Source: Ruminococcus sp. UBA4240
Lineage (GTDB): Bacteria; Bacillota; Clostridia; Oscillospirales; Ruminococcaceae
Direction: 5' to 3'
DNA: 20,622 bases
Assembly: GCA_002395525.1 (NCBI GenBank)
Contig: DGXE01000039.1
Location: forward strand, 1-20,622
A model generated the notes under the pieces. That model was not told the origin of the DNA, made no database searches, and saw nothing but the letters and a program-made list of their open reading frames with translations. This document shows, piece after piece, positions 13,534 to 20,622 of the stretch. The first letter of the stretch is position 1; every line of letters begins with the position of its first letter. The position numbers and the translations under genes were made by a program.

Positions 13534-16497
13534 TACTGTTTCCTGTGTCCGTGCCTTTTTCTGGTATATAGCCGCTTCAAGACTTCTCAGTCGTATCTTC
13601 ACAGCGCCCAAGTTGCTTATCTCGTCGATCTTCAGCTGGGTGTAGAACTTGTCCTTGCTCTCCAGTATGGAGCGCACCTCATCGGTGGTGATGGCATCTA
13701 TGCCGCAGCCGAAGGATACAAGCTGCACCAGCTCCATATCAGGCTGTGTGGTGACGTACTGAGCCGCCCTGTACAGCCTTGAATGGTATGTCCACTGATT
13801 GAATACGTGGAGCTGGGGAGTGGGGGCAAGGTCACACACGCTGTCCTCGGTGATGACCGCCATGCCAAGGGTGGTGATGAGCTTGTGTATGCCGTGGTTT
13901 ATCTCAGGGTCGATGTGGTAGGGTCTGCCGCTTATTACGATTATGGGTATCTCACGGCGGCGAGCCTCCTCGATTATCTCCCTGCCCTTCCGGTTGATGT
14001 CTTCCCTGAAAGCCTCAAGGGATGCCATAGCCGCCTCCCACGCCTCATATACATCCTTCTTTTTAAGATCAAAGCGGGCAAAATCCTTGCACACTGACTG
14101 GGCTATGTGCTTTTTCAGATTTATGTTCATGTAGGGCATGAAGAAATTGTCGGAATTAAGCTCCGGGATGTTGGCCTTCAGCAGCTCGGGATAATACGCC
14201 ACAACAGGGCAGTTATAGTTGTTGTCCCCCTTTTTCTCATCTATGTTGTAGGTCTCGCAGGGGTAGAAGATTATGTCAACGCCCTTTTCAAGCAGGTCTA
14301 TTATGTGTCCGTGGGCAAGCTTTGCAGGATAGCAGACCGTATCTGAGGGTATGGTGTGCTGTCCCTTGAAATAGGTCTTTCTGGTGGACTCATCGGAGAA
14401 TGTCACCTGAAAGCCCAGCTTGTTGAAGAATGTCTTCCAGAAGGGCAGCTGCTCATAGAAATTGAGCACCAGAGGCAGCCCTATATTCGCCTTGGGAGAA
14501 TCGGGACCCGGCTCTGCCATTATCTTCTTTATAAGCTCATATTTGTACTCATAGAGTGAGGGTGCCTTGTTGTCGTTCTTTATGCCTGCGCCCTTTTCGC
14601 ACTTGTTGCCGCTGATGAAGCGCCTGCCTCCGGCAAAGGTGATGATGTTGAGCTGGCACTTTGCGGTACAGCCGCCGCAGGTGCGCATCTTGGAGGTGTA
14701 GGTGAACTCCTCCAATGCCTTCTCATCTATGATGGAGGACTTTTCCCTGCCCTGTGCCGCAGATGTTTCCATGGAGTAGATAGCCGCACCGAGAGCGCCC
14801 ATAAGCCCTGCCACTGCGGGGCGGAGAACTTCATGACCTATTTCAAGCTCAAATGCCCTGAGCACCGCATCATTGAGGAACGTACCCCCCTGTACCACGA
14901 TGTTCTTCCCCAGATCCTCTGCGGAATTGGCACGGATAACCTTGTATATGGCATTCTTGATGATAGAGGAGGAAAGTCCGGCGGATATATCCTCCACAGA
15001 GGCGCCGTCCTTCTGTGCCTGCTTGACGGAGCTGTTCATGAACACGGTGCAGCGGGAGCCTAAGTCCACAGGTCTTTCGGCAAAAAGCCCCAGCTTTGCA
15101 AAGTCGGCTATATTGTAGCCAAGCGCCTCCGCAAAGGTCTGTATAAAGGAGCCGCAGCCCGATGAACAGGCTTCGTTGAGCATGATGCTGTCTATGGCAT
15201 GGTTCTGTATCTTGAAGCACTTCATGTCCTGACCGCCGATGTCGATGATGAAATCCACATCCGGGCAGAAGTAAGATGCTGCCTTGTAGTGGGCAACAGT
15301 CTCCACCAGGCCGTAATCTATGCCTACCCCCGCCTTGATAAGCTCTTCCCCGTAGCCTGTTACGGCAGAGGAGCGTATCCTTGTATCCTTGTTCATTATG
15401 GAGTACAGCTTTTTCAGCTGATCCACTATGACCTCAAGAGGCTGTCCCTTATTAGCCTGATAGTGGCTGTAAAGCAGCTTGTGATCAGGGGTGATGAGCA
15501 CCAGCTTTGTGGTGGTGGAGCCTGCATCTATGCCTAAGTAGGCATCACCCTTGTAGGTGGATATATCCGCCTTTTCAAGGTCGTACACCGCATGGGAGCG
15601 GACGAACTCCTCGTATTCCTTCTCGCTTGTGAACAGCCTTTTGCCGGTGATGATGGTATCAGATACCTTGGCATTCTCTATGCGGCTGATGATCTCATCG
15701 GCGGTAAATTCGTCACTCTGTGCCTGTGCGGCATAGAGGGCGCTGCCGTATGCCATGAAGCACTGTGCATTTTCGGGGAATATGGCGTGCTCTTCGTCAA
15801 GGGACAGGGTCTTTACAAAGTTTCTCCCAAGCCCCTTTATAAAGGACAGAGGGCCTCCGAGAAACAGCACCTTCCCCTTTATCTCACGCCCCTGTGCAAG
15901 ACCTGATACAGTCTGATCCACAACAGCCTGGAAAATGCTGTCAGCGATGTCCTCACGCTTTGCCCCCTGGTTAATAAGGGGCTGTATATCGGACTTTGCG
16001 AACACACCGCACCGTGATGCGATGGGATATTTCTTCTCCGCATGGGAGGAGAGCTCGTCCATTTCATCAACGGTTATGCCCAGAAGTGTCGCCATCTGGT
16101 CAATGAAAGCACCCGTACCCCCGGCACAGGAGCCGTTCATGCGCTGCTCCACGCCGCCTGTGAGGAAGATTATCTTTGCATCCTCGCCCCCAAGCTCTAT
16201 AACGCAGTCTGCATCCGGATAGTCCTTCTTTACGGAGATAAACGCAGAATGCACCTCCTGCACGAAGGGCAGCCCTGCCGCATTGGCAAGACCTAAGCCC
16301 GCAGAGCCTGTAATAGCCATTCTGAACCGTGCATCGGGGTAAAGGGCTGATATCTCCTTCACCTGCTCCGCAGTAGTCTCCCTTACCTTGGAGAAGTGGC
16401 GCTGATATCTGGAGTGTATGATCTTACCCTCGTCGAGTATTACTGTCTTAACAGTGGTGGAGCCTACGTCAACTCCCAGATCGTAAACCTTGCTCAT
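13531..16497 (-). CDS. 2-hydroxyacyl-CoA dehydratase activase, two-headed (BadF/BadG/HgdC family plus DUF2229)
   Basis: A 988-residue iron-sulfur ASKHA ATPase of strict anaerobes. Such proteins use ATP hydrolysis to push a low-potential electron into 2-hydroxyacyl-CoA dehydratases or related double-cubane proteins. Head 1 (about 5-260) has the phosphate loop GVDVGSTTVKT, ELGGEDAK, and cluster cysteines Cys124 (GSCAGGTGAF) and Cys163 (SRCGVF). Head 2 (about 318-580) has GIDAGSTTTKL, DIGGQDMK, Cys444/Cys448 (ACSSGCGSF) and Cys483 (SRCTVF). A C-terminal part from about 600 carries CGGCTAKC (607-614), Cys633, TVCYPAKLAHGH, IIFYPCE and SFGCGIDAITTDEV, as in DUF2229 and HgdB-like domains. The ATG at 16497 is preferred to a TTG at 16515 because AAAAGGA precedes it. 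It starts 14 nt after aroK, in the same transcript. No separate dehydratase subunits are next to it, so the target is unknown. Confidence 0.92.
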   Translation of the reverse strand: MSKVYDLGVDVGSTTVKTVILDEGKIIHSRYQRHFSKVRETTAEQVKEISALYPDARFRMAITGSAGLGLANAAGLPFVQEVHSAFISVKKDYPDADCVIELGGEDAKIIFLTGGVEQRMNGSCAGGTGAFIDQMATLLGITVDEMDELSSHAEKKYPIASRCGVFAKSDIQPLINQGAKREDIADSIFQAVVDQTVSGLAQGREIKGKVLFLGGPLSFIKGLGRNFVKTLSLDEEHAIFPENAQCFMAYGSALYAAQAQSDEFTADEIISRIENAKVSDTIITGKRLFTSEKEYEEFVRSHAVYDLEKADISTYKGDAYLGIDAGSTTTKLVLITPDHKLLYSHYQANKGQPLEVIVDQLKKLYSIMNKDTRIRSSAVTGYGEELIKAGVGIDYGLVETVAHYKAASYFCPDVDFIIDIGGQDMKCFKIQNHAIDSIMLNEACSSGCGSFIQTFAEALGYNIADFAKLGLFAERPVDLGSRCTVFMNSSVKQAQKDGASVEDISAGLSSSIIKNAIYKVIRANSAEDLGKNIVVQGGTFLNDAVLRAFELEIGHEVLRPAVAGLMGALGAAIYSMETSAAQGREKSSIIDEKALEEFTYTSKMRTCGGCTAKCQLNIITFAGGRRFISGNKCEKGAGIKNDNKAPSLYEYKYELIKKIMAEPGPDSPKANIGLPLVLNFYEQLPFWKTFFNKLGFQVTFSDESTRKTYFKGQHTIPSDTVCYPAKLAHGHIIDLLEKGVDIIFYPCETYNIDEKKGDNNYNCPVVAYYPELLKANIPELNSDNFFMPYMNINLKKHIAQSVCKDFARFDLKKKDVYEAWEAAMASLEAFREDINRKGREIIEEARRREIPIIVISGRPYHIDPEINHGIHKLITTLGMAVITEDSVCDLAPTPQLHVFNQWTYHSRLYRAAQYVTTQPDMELVQLVSFGCGIDAITTDEVRSILESKDKFYTQLKIDEISNLGAVKIRLRSLEAAIYQKKARTQETV

Positions 16498-16511
16498 CAA
16501 AATTTTCCTTT

Positions 16512-17018
16512 TCAACCTTTGTATTTTATCTTGATAAAAGATGCTATCTCATCTGCTATCTGAGCGGGGCTTGCCGTCCCGTCCGCAGTATACTGGGAAT
16601 GGGCGGTGTAAAGCACCTTGCGCTCGTTGTACAGCGTTTCCAGTGAGGCTCTTGTGTTGGATACCACCAGCGGCCGCCCCTCATCGTTCCTGATGCGCTC
16701 ATAGCAGACATCAAAGGGGGTGTCTATCAGCACTACACAGCCGTGCTCCGCTGCCAGCAGGGCATTTTTCTCCCTAAGCATGGCACCGCCTCCGCAGGCT
16801 ATGACACCGCCTATATCGCCAAGCTCGCCTATTGCGGCAGTCTCACGGTCACGGAAGTATTCCTCCCCCTTTTCCCTGAAAATGGCGGGGATGCTCATTT
16901 TCTCACACTGTACGATGTAGCTGTCCATATCGGTGTACCTTGACCCCAGCTTTGCGGCAAGTATCTTGCCCACTGTGGTCTTCCCGCAGCCCATAAAGCC
17001 GCATAAATACACGGTCAT
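16512..17018 (-). CDS. aroK: Shikimate kinase
   Basis: A 168-residue P-loop kinase that phosphorylates the 3-hydroxyl of shikimate in the pathway to chorismate and aromatic amino acids; cytoplasmic. Visible motifs are the Walker A GFMGCGKTT (7-15), the shikimate-binding DMD (30-32), FRDRE (55-59, arginine contacts), CGGGAM (75-80) and the lid arginine in GRPL (114-117). The length is normal for the family. The ATG at 17018 fits the MTVYLCGFMG opening, with a weak AGGA about 12 nt upstream. It is the first gene after a clear promoter at 17066-17094, and its stop codon sits at the ribosome site of the activase gene. No other aromatic pathway gene is in the window, so the pairing with the activase looks like co-transcription rather than one pathway. 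Confidence 0.94.
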   Translation of the reverse strand: MTVYLCGFMGCGKTTVGKILAAKLGSRYTDMDSYIVQCEKMSIPAIFREKGEEYFRDRETAAIGELGDIGGVIACGGGAMLREKNALLAAEHGCVVLIDTPFDVCYERIRNDEGRPLVVSNTRASLETLYNERKVLYTAHSQYTADGTASPAQIADEIASFIKIKYKG

Positions 17019-17042
17019 TCCATTTCACCATCCTGCAAAACG

Positions 17043-17060
17043 CTGATTTGCCAAAATCAG
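17043..17060 (-). promoter_or_regulatory. Hairpin at the 5' end of the aroK transcript
   Basis: CTGATTT pairs with AAATCAG around a 4-nt loop, located where transcription from the aroK promoter should begin. A hairpin at the extreme 5' end can protect mRNA from decay. No terminator T-run follows, so it is not an attenuator. Confidence 0.4.
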
Positions 17061-17065
17061 AATAT

Positions 17066-17094
17066 ATTATACCACATATACATGAAAAAATCAA
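17066..17094 (-). promoter_or_regulatory. Promoter of aroK and the activase
   Basis: TTGATT (17089-17094), 17 nt, TATAAT (17066-17071) on the minus strand, about 40 nt of leader before the aroK ATG. Confidence 0.8.
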
Positions 17095-17156
17095 TACTTT
17101 TTTTGTTCCTTCCCTCAGTCTCTCATCTGCAAAGAAGTTCCCGCATGTTTCATCAA

Positions 17157-17194
17157 CGAAAAGCGCCCTCTCTGCAAGTTCAGAAAAGGCGCTT
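17157..17194 (-). terminator. Probable terminator after the GNAT/deaminase gene
   Basis: On the minus strand AAGCGCC (17188-17194) pairs with GGCGCTT (17161-17167). A short inner stem TCTG/CAGA lies between, and TTTTCGTT continues past the stem. It sits about 27 nt after the stop codon. The T-run is short, so strength is uncertain. Confidence 0.45.
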
Positions 17195-17220
17195 ATGACC
17201 AGCGGATGCTTCCGGGCAAG

Positions 17221-18594
17221 TCAACCCTGATTGCCTATCCACCACTCGGGTGTCAGCTCACCTAAGGTCATCACTCTGTCACTTTCATAGTCCAGCATTA
17301 TCTCTATGTCCTTATAGCTGTCCGGCATCAGCTGAACCATCAGCTCACGGCACGCTCCGCAGGGAGCACCCCTGCCCTTTACAGGCGGTATGCACAGCAC
17401 CTTTGCTATCGTCTGCTCACCGTTTGTAAGCATATTGAAAACTGCGTTCCTCTCTGCACATATCCCAAGCGTAGAGCAGGTATCTATGCATACACCTGTA
17501 TATATCTTCCCGGAGCCGGAAAGGATCGCAGCGGACACCTCCCCTGCTGTCACATAGTCTGATATCCTGCGGGGCGCAAGAACAGCCCTTGCCGCTTCAT
17601 ACAGCCTGTCCCAATCCCACTGATCCCTTGTCAGGCTGCTTACATGACCTGTCCTTTTCTCGTGCATCAGTGGTACGTCCACATTCTCCGATCTCCACTG
17701 ATAGCGGAATCCGCATTTCTCCTGAACACGCTTGGACTTAGTGTTGCCCTCGTAATAGCCGATCCAGACTCTCTGCATACCGCAGTCCTCAAAAGCGTGG
17801 CGGAGCATTTCCTTTACAGCTTCCGGCATTATCCCACGCCCCCAGAAGGGCTTTCCCAGCCAGTAGCCCATCTCACATTCATCATCACGGTCTGTCATGT
17901 CGGTGTGCCCGTTCAGTTTCAGCTCAATAGTGCCTATTGCCCTGCCGTCTTCTTTCAGACAGACAGCATACGCCTCTTTGCCACCCAGTACGTTTTTGAT
18001 CACGTCAAGGCTTTCCTCAACGTTTTTATGGGGCGGCCACCCCGCTATGGGACCCACATCCGGATCACTTGCATATCTGTACATATCCTCCGCATCGCCT
18101 TCTTCCCAAGGGCGAAGGATCAGACGTTCTGTTTCAAGGACTTTTCTTATTTGCTTTTCATATACTCTTGATATCTCCCCGTTCATATCCTTCATCTCCG
18201 TTTTGAACGTGCAGCCGTATTTTTCATATAGACCCATGTGTGTGGTGGAAATATAGAAGGCGGAAAAGCCGTCTTTTTCTGCAAGCCGTTCTGCTTCATC
18301 CATCAGCAGCCCTGCATAATGATGTCCTCTGTGTTCCGGGAATGTATATACAAATCCCACCCAGGGAGCAAGATCTGTACACGGTATATCGTCTTTCTCT
18401 GCATATGTGCAGAAAGAGATCAGTTCATCGCCCTCTGTCAGAAGCAATACCTTTGATCTGCCGCCGGCAAATTCTGAGAAGGTTTGCCTGTTTAGCATCT
18501 CGTGGAGAAATCGTGCTGCTGCCCAGTCGCTTCTGTTTATCTCACTCAGCCAGTGTTCCCTTCTGTCACTTTCAAAATAGTCGATTACCTTCAT
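17221..18594 (-). CDS. GNAT acetyltransferase - GNAT acetyltransferase - cytidine deaminase fusion
   Basis: A 457-residue three-domain protein. Domain 1 (1-150) is a GNAT N-acetyltransferase with the acetyl-CoA motif VYTFPEHRGHHYAGLLMDEAE (read 82-102) and GLYEKYGC near its end. Domain 2 (152-320) is a RimJ/RimL-like GNAT: ETERLILRPWEEGDAEDMYRY, then YWLGKPFWGRGIMPEAV (244-260) and NTKSKRVQEKCGF. Domain 3 (325-457) is a cytidine/deoxycytidine or blasticidin-type deaminase with both zinc motifs intact, Cys379-Ala-Glu381 and Pro411-Cys412-Gly-Ala-Cys415. The ATG at 18594 is preceded by GGAGG at 6 nt; an in-frame upstream start at 18639 lies at the end of the previous gene and lacks such a site. 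It follows the methyltransferase gene by 41 nt, so the two are co-transcribed. Acetylation and deamination are both known ways to inactivate nucleoside or peptidyl antibiotics, but the real substrates cannot be read from sequence. Confidence 0.88.
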   Translation of the reverse strand: MKVIDYFESDRREHWLSEINRSDWAAARFLHEMLNRQTFSEFAGGRSKVLLLTEGDELISFCTYAEKDDIPCTDLAPWVGFVYTFPEHRGHHYAGLLMDEAERLAEKDGFSAFYISTTHMGLYEKYGCTFKTEMKDMNGEISRVYEKQIRKVLETERLILRPWEEGDAEDMYRYASDPDVGPIAGWPPHKNVEESLDVIKNVLGGKEAYAVCLKEDGRAIGTIELKLNGHTDMTDRDDECEMGYWLGKPFWGRGIMPEAVKEMLRHAFEDCGMQRVWIGYYEGNTKSKRVQEKCGFRYQWRSENVDVPLMHEKRTGHVSSLTRDQWDWDRLYEAARAVLAPRRISDYVTAGEVSAAILSGSGKIYTGVCIDTCSTLGICAERNAVFNMLTNGEQTIAKVLCIPPVKGRGAPCGACRELMVQLMPDSYKDIEIMLDYESDRVMTLGELTPEWWIGNQG

Positions 18595-18635
18595 TGATGT
18601 CCTCCATTTTCCGTCTTTCTTTCCAGAACATATGT

Positions 18636-19427
18636 TCACTTCTTTTTCAATACAGCAAGTGCCGCATAATGGAGCACTTCAAACTCCGCTGGTGCGATCC
18701 TTTCAAGCAGGGCGATGTGCTCACCTTCCCACTTTTTCAGCTCCTCACCTGAAAGGGATGCACCAACCCCACGGCAGGCCTTCATCCTTCCGTGCCAGCT
18801 CTCCCTTGTGAAGGGTATCATCACATCATATTCCTCATGGTCTTCCAGTTCAAAATAGCGGTAACAAACATCAGGTATCCATATGGGCTTTCGTGTCTCT
18901 CCTGCTCCCGACCACTTTGGACTGTATTTCAGCACCAGCTCCTCGCTTGCCCCTGCAATTTCGTCTTCAAAGGGGAGCCACGCCATATAAAGTATCAGCA
19001 GTTTCCCCTCCGGCTTCAACAGATCATACAGCACAGGCATGACCTTTTCGTGATCGAAATACCAGAAGCACTGACACGCCGTGACAACATCGAATGAAGC
19101 CTTCGGGAAGCTGATATTCTCAGCAGATACCGCCTGAAAATCTATATCTTTATTTTCTGCTGCCGCCATTTGCTTTGCCGCAGCAATCTGCTCCGGGGAA
19201 ATGTCCGTGCCTGTCCATTTGGCACCATAGCGGTACATATTCCTCGGGAGCACACCTGTCCCCGTGCCCAGGTCAAGCACCCTCTGACCCTGTATGCAAA
19301 GCCCTCTGTCAACTATCTTCCGGTAGAATATCTCAGGATATATATCCCTGTATCTGGCATATTCCCTTGATGTTCTCCCCCAGTCAAAGGCTTTGCCCCC
19401 GTCTATCCTCTTATCCGAGATCTCCAT
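18636..19427 (-). CDS. Class I SAM-dependent methyltransferase
   Basis: A 263-residue Rossmann-fold methyltransferase of the UbiE/Methyltransf_11 type. Motif I is VLDLGTGTGVLP (50-61), the acidic residue after strand 2 is in WTGTDISPEQ (71-80), and the post-motif region has SAENISFPKASFDVVTACQCFWYFD and LKPEGKLLILYMAW. The C-terminal ~100 residues carry family-specific stretches (WSGAGETRKPIW, MIPFTRESWHGRM, RGVGASLS). The substrate is unknown: small molecule more likely than RNA or protein by family habit. ATG 19427 is chosen since AAGGG lies about 10 nt before it, whereas a GTG at 19436 would be too close to that site. It is the first gene after the promoter at 19482-19510 and is followed by the GNAT/deaminase fusion. 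Confidence 0.86.
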   Translation of the reverse strand: MEISDKRIDGGKAFDWGRTSREYARYRDIYPEIFYRKIVDRGLCIQGQRVLDLGTGTGVLPRNMYRYGAKWTGTDISPEQIAAAKQMAAAENKDIDFQAVSAENISFPKASFDVVTACQCFWYFDHEKVMPVLYDLLKPEGKLLILYMAWLPFEDEIAGASEELVLKYSPKWSGAGETRKPIWIPDVCYRYFELEDHEEYDVMIPFTRESWHGRMKACRGVGASLSGEELKKWEGEHIALLERIAPAEFEVLHYAALAVLKKK

Positions 19428-19468
19428 ATCGCCCACATCCCTTATTACATGATTTATTTCAAAGTATG

Positions 19469-19501
19469 ATGAATATTCATTATTGTACTATATAATATTC
19501 A
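19469..19501 (-). promoter_or_regulatory. Candidate operator flanking the methyltransferase -10 box
   Basis: TGAATATT occurs twice on the minus strand, starting at 19501 and at 19479, 22 bp apart (two helical turns), one on each side of the -10 box. The downstream copy is part of a 12-bp palindrome, ATGAATATTCAT (19469-19480), sitting on the expected transcription start. The layout suits a repressor site, though the sequence is AT-rich. Confidence 0.35.
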
Positions 19502-19510
19502 AAAAGTCAA
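19482..19510 (-). promoter_or_regulatory. Promoter of the methyltransferase / GNAT-deaminase operon
   Basis: TTGACT (19505-19510), 17 nt, TACAAT (19482-19487) on the minus strand, about 48 nt of leader before the ATG at 19427. Confidence 0.78.
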
Positions 19511-19787
19511 GACCGATCCGGATGTTAACATATCCTCATATGGCAATACCCCCTGACAGTTGCTTATGTCAAGAGCTTTTTTGATATTCACAAAAAGCTT
19601 TACACCCCTCCCCAAAAAAGGCTTTGTTTACAGATATAGATATGGTTGCTCATGCTGCACCACAGCTAAAATACGTATAAGTCCATATGCATCTTTCACA
19701 AAAGGAGCTTTGCGATTATGACAAATCAGGAGATAAACAGGCTCTCTGCCCCGGTGGTGCAGGGATAAGGCTATTCTTTTCGGGTGA
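19511..19787. other. Divergent intergenic region, AT-rich, no firm gene
   Basis: Between the two divergent promoters there is no convincing gene. It holds an imperfect AGCTTTTT/AAAAAGCT inverted repeat near 19573-19602 without a useful T-run, a 9-bp inverted repeat CTGCACCAC (19655-19663) with GTGGTGCAG (19754-19762), and a 16-codon reading frame described separately. Base composition is more AT-rich than in the core genes to the left. Confidence 0.5.
19718..19768 (+). CDS. Possible 16-residue micro-ORF or gene remnant
   Basis: ATG at 19718 is preceded by AAAAGGAG about 10 nt upstream and codes for MTNQEINRLSAPVVQG before TAA. It ends about 20 nt before the -35 box of the acetyltransferase promoter, so it is not on that gene's transcript and is not a simple leader peptide. 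It may be the broken start of a lost gene. Evidence is only the ribosome site and the plausible opening. Confidence 0.2.
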   Translation: MTNQEINRLSAPVVQG

Positions 19788-19816
19788 TTGACATTCTCAA
19801 TAGCGTTTGGTATAAT
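19788..19816 (+). promoter_or_regulatory. Promoter of the Vat-like acetyltransferase
   Basis: Consensus TTGACA (19788-19793), 17 nt, consensus TATAAT (19811-19816) on the plus strand, with about 50 nt of leader. Both hexamers are perfect, pointing to high unregulated expression or a repressor not visible here. Confidence 0.85.
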
Positions 19817-19873
19817 GTTTGTATAGGGTAAGCACTCGGTTTGCTCGTGAATTTGGTGTTTAGGAGTGATTGG

Positions 19874-20512
19874 ATGAAAAATAGGAAACGACCTGATCCT
19901 AACAAAGTTCACCCTATCAATGGGTACGATAAAGAGATCTATATCAAGCCTACGATCAACAACCCCCACATTATTGTGGGTGATTTTTCATATATAGCTG
20001 ATTCAGACTTTGAGAGTCATGTCACACACCATTACGAATGGAACGGCGATAAGCTGATAATCGGCAAGTTCTGCCAGATAGCGGCGGGCGTTGAGTTTGT
20101 TATGAATGGTGCAAATCATCAGATGAACGCTGTGTCTACTTTTCCGTTCTATACGCTGGAAGGCTGGGATATGGAGCCGCCTGCAATGGCTGACCTGCCC
20201 TTAAAGGGAGATACGATCATTGGAAATGATGTGTGGATAGGTCAAAATGCCGTCATTCTCCCCGGCGTTCACATTGGTGACGGTGCGATCATTGGTGCAA
20301 ACAGCGTTGTAGGCAGAAATGTTGAACCGTATACGATCGTTGTCGGCAATCCTGCAAAGGTACTTCGTAAGCGGTTTGATGATGAGCTGATAGGACTGTT
20401 GCTCCGTTTCAAATGGTGGGATAAAAGCGTTGATGAAATAAATGCGTTGATACCCATTCTCACTTGCAGTGATCTTAACAGGGTAAGAGAGGAGCTGAAA
20501 GCAAGGCTATGA
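19874..20512 (+). CDS. Vat/CatB-type xenobiotic O-acetyltransferase
   Basis: A 212-residue left-handed beta-helix acetyltransferase of the group that acetylates streptogramin A (Vat) or chloramphenicol (CatB/Xat). Family signatures are IYIKPTI (22-28), KLIIGKFCQIAAGVEFVMNGANHQM (60-84, with the catalytic His82 in the NH pair), LPLKGDTIIGNDVWIGQNAVILPGVHIGDGAIIGANSVV (108-146, hexapeptide repeats), VVGNPAKVLRKRF (156-168) and KWWD (180-183). The ATG at 19874 has AGGAG 7 nt upstream; a TTG at 19841 lacks one. The length agrees with Vat enzymes. Its stop overlaps the next start by 4 nt. It could inactivate a plant, microbial or clinical compound; whether it confers streptogramin resistance cannot be told from sequence, since many chromosomal Vat-like proteins do not. 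Confidence 0.87.
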   Translation: MKNRKRPDPNKVHPINGYDKEIYIKPTINNPHIIVGDFSYIADSDFESHVTHHYEWNGDKLIIGKFCQIAAGVEFVMNGANHQMNAVSTFPFYTLEGWDMEPPAMADLPLKGDTIIGNDVWIGQNAVILPGVHIGDGAIIGANSVVGRNVEPYTIVVGNPAKVLRKRFDDELIGLLLRFKWWDKSVDEINALIPILTCSDLNRVREELKARL

Positions 20513-20622
20513 TCATACTGATAACCGGAGCATCACACACAGGCAAAACGCTACTTGCACAAAAGCTGCTTGAAAAGTATCATTATCCGTATCTGTCAAT
20601 AGACCACCTGAAAATGGGGCTT
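20509..20622 (+). CDS. P-loop ATPase/kinase-like protein (partial, cut by window end)
   Basis: Only the first 38 codons are in the window. The product opens MIILITGASHTGKTLLAQKL, with a Walker A loop GASHTGKT at residues 7-14 right at the N terminus, followed by SIDHLKMGL, where Asp in the second strand suits a small-molecule kinase or AAA-type nucleotide-binding protein. The ATG overlaps the stop of the acetyltransferase (ATGA), so the two are translationally coupled. The family cannot be set without the rest; a nucleoside- or antibiotic-kinase-like protein is possible but unproven. Confidence 0.7.
   Translation, partial: MIILITGASHTGKTLLAQKLLEKYHYPYLSIDHLKMGL

Noticed and set aside
19655..19762. 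9-bp inverted repeat CTGCACCAC/GTGGTGCAG as a structured RNA
   Set aside because: The loop is about 90 nt, the stem does not extend, and such a pair is not rare by chance in a region of this size.
19833..19868. CACTC/GAGTG pairing that would hide the acetyltransferase ribosome site (attenuation)
   Set aside because: Only five base pairs with a long loop, no alternative hairpin and no leader peptide inside the short leader.

Overview
The window looks like chromosomal DNA from an anaerobic Firmicute of the Ruminococcus/Oscillospiraceae kind. Supporting signs are strong GGAGG-type ribosome sites, TTGACA/TATAAT promoters, frequent ATA/AGG/CTT codons at a moderately high GC content, a GH74-type xyloglucanase lipoprotein, a two-headed 2-hydroxyacyl-CoA dehydratase activase of strict anaerobes, and a YesL-family membrane protein. 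The species assignment is inference only; no 16S or other marker is present.

Layout. (1) 1-2340: a tRNA-Gly(CCC) on the minus strand, a short leader with an intrinsic terminator, then tatD (+). Directly behind tatD is a tandem array made of its own 3' end: one 332-nt truncated copy and four ~207-nt copies, all non-functional as protein. (2) 2281-9250, minus strand: one long operon from a clear promoter at 9222-9250 to a hairpin terminator at 2281-2332. Its order is yesL-like, 7TM/degenerate GGDEF/EAL c-di-GMP phosphodiesterase, a 35-aa single-span membrane protein (new call), a lipoprotein, the GH74 lipoprotein, and a two-TM protein. Most junctions are short gaps or 4-nt ATGA overlaps. (3) 9359-13533, plus strand: rlmB, then a 1047-residue protein with a ~480-residue acidic N-terminal tail and a body that reads as a P-type ATPase without its catalytic motifs. 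A hairpin with T-runs on both strands closes this unit and the convergent one. (4) 13531-17094, minus strand: aroK and the acyl-CoA dehydratase activase. (5) 17157-20622, accessory-looking: a minus-strand operon of a SAM methyltransferase and a GNAT-GNAT-cytidine deaminase triple fusion, divergent from a Vat/CatB-type acetyltransferase that overlaps a P-loop protein cut by the window edge.

How the parts work together. The long operon appears to couple a membrane-bound second-messenger phosphodiesterase to an exported xyloglucan hydrolase and several envelope proteins. The right end gathers three kinds of group-transfer or deamination enzyme that commonly modify small toxic molecules. The two most unusual items are the tatD-derived repeat array and the P-type-ATPase-like pseudoenzyme; the small membrane protein and the triple fusion follow.
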